From Rotaria sp. Silwood1 (lineage: Eukaryota > Rotifera > Eurotatoria > Philodinida > Philodinidae): a stretch of DNA of 64,000 bases. Of the stretch, positions 58,914 through 64,000 are shown piece by piece. A model generated the notes under the pieces. That model worked only from the letters and a program-made list of their open reading frames with translations. It was not told the origin of the DNA and did not search any database. Every line of letters begins with the position of its first letter. Position 1 is the stretch's first letter. The stretch lies in contig CAJNOP010000060.1 of assembly GCA_905250075.1 (NCBI GenBank), positions 1 to 64,000 on the forward strand, read 5' to 3'. Position numbers and translations under genes: made by a program.

Positions 58914-59420
58914 TTAAAATTCTTCAGATGCAAGCTTCATTAAGTTTTCAATGCCTTTTAAAGGATAATTTGACTTTAAGAACATTTCTTTTAATTTAAA
59001 CAAATCCTCTTTTAGATCTTGGGTGTATTGTGTTGTTTCTAGAATTCTTGTGGTCATGTTTTTCACAACACTTCTTTTAATGGATTTTCCATAATTTGAT
59101 TCATCATTCAACAATTTACCTGCAGCTGTTTCTTTTCAATAGCATCTAATTTTAAGTTTTTTTTAAATGGAATTAAGATAATTTAATTTATAAGTTTCTT
59201 CAAAATCAAAGGTAAATTTGATTGTACCACGTATTCAGTTCAAATCACTTACATGGTCATCTAGTTGTTGTTTATTCATTTTTGTGATAATTAAGATATC
59301 ATCAGCATGTCTCCCTATTTTATCTGAAGTGTTAACTTTATGTAAATGTTCGTTTTGATACTCGTTCAAATAAATTTCGGCTTGTATTGGTGATAATATA
59401 TTTCTCATCGGTAAATCTGT
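58914..59420 (-). pseudogene. Reverse-transcriptase remnant of the Penelope-like element
   Basis: Two readable segments: palm motifs LSPIQAEIYLNEY and RHADDILIIT, and a downstream part with SIKRSVVKNMTTRIL and LKEMFLKSNYPLKGIE, both characteristic of Penelope-like reverse transcriptases rather than LINEs or LTR elements. Not an intact gene. Confidence 0.8.
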
Positions 59421-60459
59421 TTTTTGTTTATAAAATTTATCATTAAATTAAAAATCACTGTTTATTGAAGCTAAGTTTAATAAATCCTTAATATTAATTT
59501 TGGTAAATAATAAATTCTCTGATTTCTTGAATTCATCAAGACGTTTCAATATGATAGCCATTGCTTTATTAACTGATATGTTTTCAGCTAAATCTTGCAT
59601 ATCTAATTGGAAATATGCTTGATGAAATTTGATGAATTACGTATTACTCCATTTAATGTTGTTCTTAATTTTTTAATTATTTTATATTTGAATTCGAATA
59701 ATAGTCATGTTATTGTATCTCTTGAACAAGTTACTATCCTCATGGGAGTGTTGTTCTTATGTAATTCAGGTTGACCACAAATCTTTGAAAGATAATCAAT
59801 TCATGTTAAATAATATTTATTTGGTTCTATAATTTTGTACTCATTTAACAACTTACAAACCTTCTTATTAATTTGTTTTAATTGTTGTTGTTAGATCTTT
59901 TTTACTTGTTCATATATATTTGTATCATTTAATTTTTCTTCAATTTGATTAGTATAGTCGTTTTTGTCCATTATCACTATTTTTCACCTTTATCAGCTTG
60001 AACAATAATAATAGCATCAATTAATTTTATTTCTTTTAATAATTTCATTTCTTCTTATACACATTAGATTTGTTTGGTTTTCTCTATTTTTGAATAAATA
60101 TTGATGTTTCTGATGTAACTGGATTGTCGATTAATTCTCGTGTTGAATATAATGATTTTTCTCAATTTGAAAAGGTTGTTACTGTAATATTTGTTCATGT
60201 TGTTAGCACAAATTTCAGTCCTGTAGATAATAAATTTAAATCTCCTTGATTTAATTAAATTTTTGACATATAATAACATTTAATGTTTCTAATGTTGATT
60301 TTGGAAATATCTTGTTTGTTGTCAATTGTTTTTCTTTTAATATTTGAATTTTCTTATCATGATTTTTAATGAGCTATTTTTATAATTTTCATCATGTCTT
60401 TATTCATCTAAGCTCATCTTAATGTTGTTGTGTCAATTGTGATGTTTGTCACTAGTAAT

Positions 60460-60630
60460 TTAATATTGATATTTGAGTATTAAATTTAATATTGATATTT
60501 GAGTATTAAATTTAATATTGATATTTGAGTATTAAATTTAATATTGATATTTGAGTATTAAATTNNNNNNNNNNTTGATATTTGAGTATTAAATTTAATA
60601 TTGATATTTGAGTATTAAATTCAATATTAA
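60460..60630. repeat. 26-bp tandem repeat with assembly gap
   Basis: At least six near-identical copies of TTAATATTGATATTTGAGTA plus TTAAAT; ten N at 60565-60574 mark unresolved copy number. It lies at the 5' side of the Penelope-like element, between its reverse transcriptase and the right flanking repeat. Confidence 0.92.
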
Positions 60631-61104
60631 TGTATTTTAACTGTTTTTGTTTATTATGTTATGTGTTGATCCGAATTTTTTACATTGTGTGTCTTAGTAG
60701 TTTTTCGGTTTGTATATACATTTGCGGTGTTTTTTAATTTAAATTCATTTCTTACTAAGATTTTTTGTTTGCATTGTGCAAGGAATATTTTATGTTCTTT
60801 TTCTTTCGTTTTCTTCTTGTGCAAATTTTCCAAATGGCATGCAATTATATAAACTCTCTCCTTGTAGAGGTCTTAGAATTCGTGTTTTGATAGGAAGGTT
60901 CAATTGATATTTGGCATAAGTTAATTCTCTTCTTTTTATTTTATTTTATTTTAACTTGATATTATTAGTTTATTAAAATTCGTGCCGTTTCGTATCTCGA
61001 TGAGATACTTCTTGAGACATTAGATTTAAGACAAATGATATACAAGTAGATTCCATAAGACGAGCCGAAGTGACCGTCGATAGGCGTTTCGACGCGTCAA
61101 TTTG

Positions 61105-61400
61105 GAGTTGTCGTGAGAATCGAAATTTGAAATAGAATGTTCGGATTCTCACTTTCCGATAGGTTGAGGGCTCGGCGATGGGTTAGTAAAACATGGTATT
61201 TCCGATCACTCGAACGATTTTAATCGAGGAGATCACAGTAAAAAGAATTTTTTTGATAAATGTCTCAGTCTCAAGTAGTTGAAACCTATCGAATAAACGC
61301 GAAGGAGGAGGTTAGAATATAGGTACTTACTATGGACAGTCATCGAGCATCTAAACTAAACATGAATTATTTTTCTTTTATAAAACTTATCTTTTCAATT
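61105..61400. repeat. Interspersed repeat, copy 2
   Basis: Resembles 54350-54660 in the same orientation across about 300 bp (TCCGATAGGTTGAG, TCGAACGATT, AATAAACGCGAAGGAGGAGG). Function and family unknown. Confidence 0.65.
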
Positions 61401-61719
61401 CTTAAATAGATAGAACTTAAGGGTATCATTTTCTTGTTAACTTATTTTAAATTCAAATTTCTGAAATTTAATTTTTCATAAAATTTAAATACTCAATCTT
61501 AATGAATTTAAGTTGGGTTTAAATTTGTCAGATTTTCTTGTTGGATTTGATAAATTTTCCTAAATGTAAATTAATCATCCCTAATAGTATTTTGAGTTTT
61601 AACATTTGCTAGCAGTTTTCAACAATTAGTAAAAAGATTTAATCGAGAAAAAGCACATTTTTCACCTGCATAAATCTTCAACTAGTTTTTTTCGTGAGTT
61701 CCAAACGCCATATAAGGTA

Positions 61720-62757
61720 CACTAAAACCTCTCTATAGTGGACACCCTTCGGACTTTTCAAAGTGTCCACTATAGGGAGATTATGTGTTTTCTAGAAAAA
61801 AAAGGTTTTCTTCAAGAAAATAGACATATTTCTAGGCATTTGAAGTATCAGTAACTAAGATAATCGGATAGAACACGTTATTACTTTTCTTTTTTTGTAT
61901 TTTATTTTTGAAAAATAGACAAATCAACAATTGCCAAAATAATCTTTGATAGAACTTTGTTTCGTTGCTTTCGAGTACAGATAAATGTCAGTTAATTACG
62001 ATCCAAGATCAGAGATGAGATTATGTAGCTGAGGCTGCTGGGTAGACGCAAAAAGATGAAGCTTTCTCATCATCTCCATTACTTCAAGCAAGTTTGGTGG
62101 CTTTTCAGTTACAGAAACAGGTTCATCATTGTCATTCTCTTCCTCATCGACCTGAACCAAACCTTACAGATGTTCATCGTCATCCCATTCATTAAAAGCT
62201 GGGATAAACGAATCAGTATCGACATATTCATAAAATGTTGACCACACTAGTTTTTGATATATTGTATTTGTTGGTCAGTTTTCGTACTGACAAACCGTGG
62301 CCGTTCTGATTATCTTTGATTAGTGCAATTTTTTCTTCTGAAGTTAATGCTCGTCGATTTGACATAATACTCTCTTTCTCTTAATAGTGGCAGAAAAATG
62401 ACACAAATCTTACAATACGACAATAAATATAGCTCTCTCTCTTATTCAAGACAAAGAACGTGTTGTTTCTTTTTCATTAACAAGTATTTTTTTTTTCATT
62501 CTGCCGTTCAATCAATAAAGAGTCATCATTTTGAATGAGTAATGATAATCATCTCTGCATTATCTTTGAACTCATCATCAGTGTTCACTAAAGAGAGGTT
62601 ACTTATGAAAAAGGAATCGTGAAAAAGTGTTCACTATAAGGAGGTGTCCACTATAGAGAGGTTAAATTCCAGCAAAAATCGTTCCGTCGGACCACAAAGC
62701 GTCCACTATAAGGAGATGTCCACTATAGAGAGGTGTTCACTAAGGGAGGTTTTAGTG
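61720..62757 (-). mobile_element. Internally deleted Tigger/pogo transposon
   Basis: Inverted ends CACTAAAACCTC (61720-61731; complement ending 62757) lie between TA target duplications (61718-61719, 62758-62759). GTCCACTATA-type subterminal repeats recur inside both ends. The minus strand keeps a transposase N terminus and C-terminal pieces (near 62160-62230 and 61975-62150). Most of the catalytic domain is missing, so it is non-autonomous. 1038 bp. Confidence 0.9.
62228..62365 (-). pseudogene. Transposase N-terminal HTH fragment (Tigger/pogo)
   Basis: 45 residues, MSNRRALTSEEKIALIKDN then LSVRKLTNKYNISKTSVVNIL, a CENP-B/psq-type helix-turn-helix: the DNA-binding start of Tigger/pogo transposases. 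It ends at a stop followed by acidic C-terminal debris (FIPAFNEWDDDEHL), consistent with an internal deletion. Confidence 0.8.
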
Positions 62758-62759
62758 TA

Positions 62760-63331
62760 TTTAATTAATAAATATAGCATTTACTAAATAATTGAGTTTT
62801 GGGATAAGGCATACAATCAAAATTTTAAAATTTTCTTTCAAAGATTCAACAGTATTTGTTAGGATTTTGTTTTCTTTAGCATCACTTAAGATTTTATTCT
62901 TACTTGTGAATTTTCATTATTTTATGCCGGTTACCTTCTAGAAATTATGAAATTAAGAACAAAATTCGTGCAATATAGATCATTCATTTAAGAGAGCCTA
63001 ATGAAGCAGAGATTTTCAAATCTTTTTTTCAAAGACATTTCACAAACTCAAAACTAACTTAGACGTTTGAAACTGCTTTTATACTCTACTTGTTTCTACT
63101 GGAGCGCCCAATACAATTCTTCTGATATCTTTGTTCTGCTCGAGTACTCAAAACTTCAATATGTATCGATGGATCGAAAACTCCTCGAGGAGTCGTACAT
63201 AGGCCTCCCATAAGACAATTTTCGAGTGCTCAAAATCCGATGGCTGCCGAAGGGCTCCAAATCAAAACAGAGCGAACAAAAAAATATATATTTCACATTT
63301 TCGAGTGGTCGTCGCCCCAGGTGAAAAAATC
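62760..63331. other. Intergenic, nothing firm
   Basis: About 570 bp. The part from 63100 to 63320 is less AT-rich with CTCGAG-type motifs and resembles repeat DNA, but no ends were established. Confidence 0.4.
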
Positions 63332-63580
63332 TTATGATGATCGTATAAGATCTTACAAGATCTTACGGACCATCGGATATCGTAGGATTCATACTGTATG
63401 ATCTTACAGAATCGTACAAAAATCTTACTGTAAGATTCTTACAAAATCTGATGATCAGATCGTATGAGACCTTGTACGATCGCATAAGATCTGATCATCA
63501 GATTTTGTAAGAATCTTACAGTAAGATTTTTTATGAAATCTGATGATCAGATCTTATACGATCGTATAAGATCATAATAA
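63332..63580. mobile_element. GATC-rich foldback element
   Basis: TTATGATGATCGTATAAGATC at the left and its near complement at the right enclose a dense series of palindromes (GTATAAGATCTTAC, CTGATGATCAG, CTTACTGTAAG). Arms 63410-63465 and 63485-63540 pair almost perfectly. Probably a non-autonomous foldback MITE. Confidence 0.65.
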
Positions 63581-64000
63581 TAAGTTTGTCTTGTGTAAAT
63601 AATTTTTATAACGATAGTTTCATGTATTTAAATAAATTCTTAAGCGATTAAATACGTTCTAATTTAAATGATGCATCCTTTAGTTTTGAAAATACATCTT
63701 CTATATATATTGGTGTCTATCTGGTAAAAAGTTACACCACTTGTTAAATCAGTTTGACCAATCAAATTTATTGTTGTTTTAGATAGTAATGTCGAATAAG
63801 TTATTTTTGCACTCCAAGTACATAAAAGATAGGAGAACAGATAAAGACATTGTACGTATATCATCAGAAACCATAAGGAATCGATTCTTACTTTATCTTA
63901 TTTTTTCTCTTCCTAATATCCGACACATTTACCGACGTCTTCTTATAAAATGACGAAGAATTTTCTCGTCGGTGTTTTTAGTCTATATTATCTATTCTAT
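63581..64000. other. Window end, nothing recognised
   Basis: AT-rich; a short minus-strand open frame at 63664-63864 has no recognised domain. Confidence 0.4.

Larger units (their letters stand above)
58165..61000 (-). mobile_element. Penelope-like retroelement (degraded)
   Basis: Minus-strand fragments appear in Penelope-like element order: an N-terminal QADKG block near 59990, reverse-transcriptase core with LSPIQAEIYLNEY and the RHADDILIIT form of RYVDD (59240-59420), a thumb/linker segment at 58914-59114, and a GIY-YIG endonuclease at 58355-58714. It is broken in several places and no longer codes one continuous protein. Direct repeats of about 75-95 bp flank it (58165-58250 and 60905-61000, sharing GAGTTAATTCTCTTC and GTTTCGTATCT), like the LTR-like repeats of this class. 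Confidence 0.85.

Noticed and set aside
63102-63322. CTGGAGCG ... CGCCCCAG as a possible hAT-type element
   Set aside because: Ends match over only about 8 bp with a mismatch and no 8-bp duplication was seen.

Overview
The window looks like a metazoan contig, most likely from a bdelloid rotifer (Adineta/Rotaria-type). The grounds are strong AT richness, mostly short (about 40-60 bp) GT-AG introns mixed with a few long transposon-bearing ones, a B-box/propeller protein of a kind I associate with bdelloids, a hevein-GH19 chitinase, a GIY-YIG Penelope-like retroelement and many small DNA transposons. The species assignment is inference; the splice structures were read directly and reading phase was checked across every intron.

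Layout. 1-2.9 kb: AT-rich DNA holding a hAT-type MITE (631-1314). 2.9-4.3 kb: fucosyltransferase-like membrane enzyme (-). 4.7-5.2 kb: mariner-type MITE. 7.9-8.4 kb: single C2-domain protein (-). 10.1-10.9 kb: two identical, divergent tRNA-Lys(CUU) genes. 11.5-12.5 kb: intronless orphan GPCR (+). 14.1-15.6 kb: secreted chitinase (-). 17.2-18.4 kb: GCC-rich hAT MITE. 19.8-21.1 kb: B-box/propeller protein (+). 21.7-28.2 kb: a stack of transposons nested four deep. 29.4-31.8 kb: a seven-exon cyclin-fold gene (-) resembling CNTD1/COSA-1, head-to-head with SPT5 (32.1-38.1 kb, +, 20 exons). 38.5-39.4 kb: EEP-family nuclease/phosphatase (+). 41.1-42.7 kb: five-exon gene of unknown function (-). 46.0-46.8 kb: four-TM protein (-). 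49.0-52.8 kb: UCHL3-like deubiquitinase (-) with a 2.7 kb intron. 53-64 kb: repeat-dominated, with a mariner/piggyBac stack (56.4-58.0 kb), a Penelope-like element (58.2-61.0 kb), a deleted Tigger/pogo transposon (61.7-62.8 kb) and a GATC-rich foldback (63.3-63.6 kb).

The host genes do not form one pathway. SPT5 (transcription elongation) and UCHL3 (ubiquitin recycling) are housekeeping genes; the chitinase, fucosyltransferase-like enzyme, GPCR and B-box protein belong to accessory or expanded families. The observation most worth following is the CNTD1/COSA-1-like gene, because that family acts in meiotic crossover formation and bdelloids are the classic putatively ameiotic animals. The second is the 21.7-28.2 kb stack, where exact terminal inverted repeats and target-site duplications let the order of insertion be read from the sequence.
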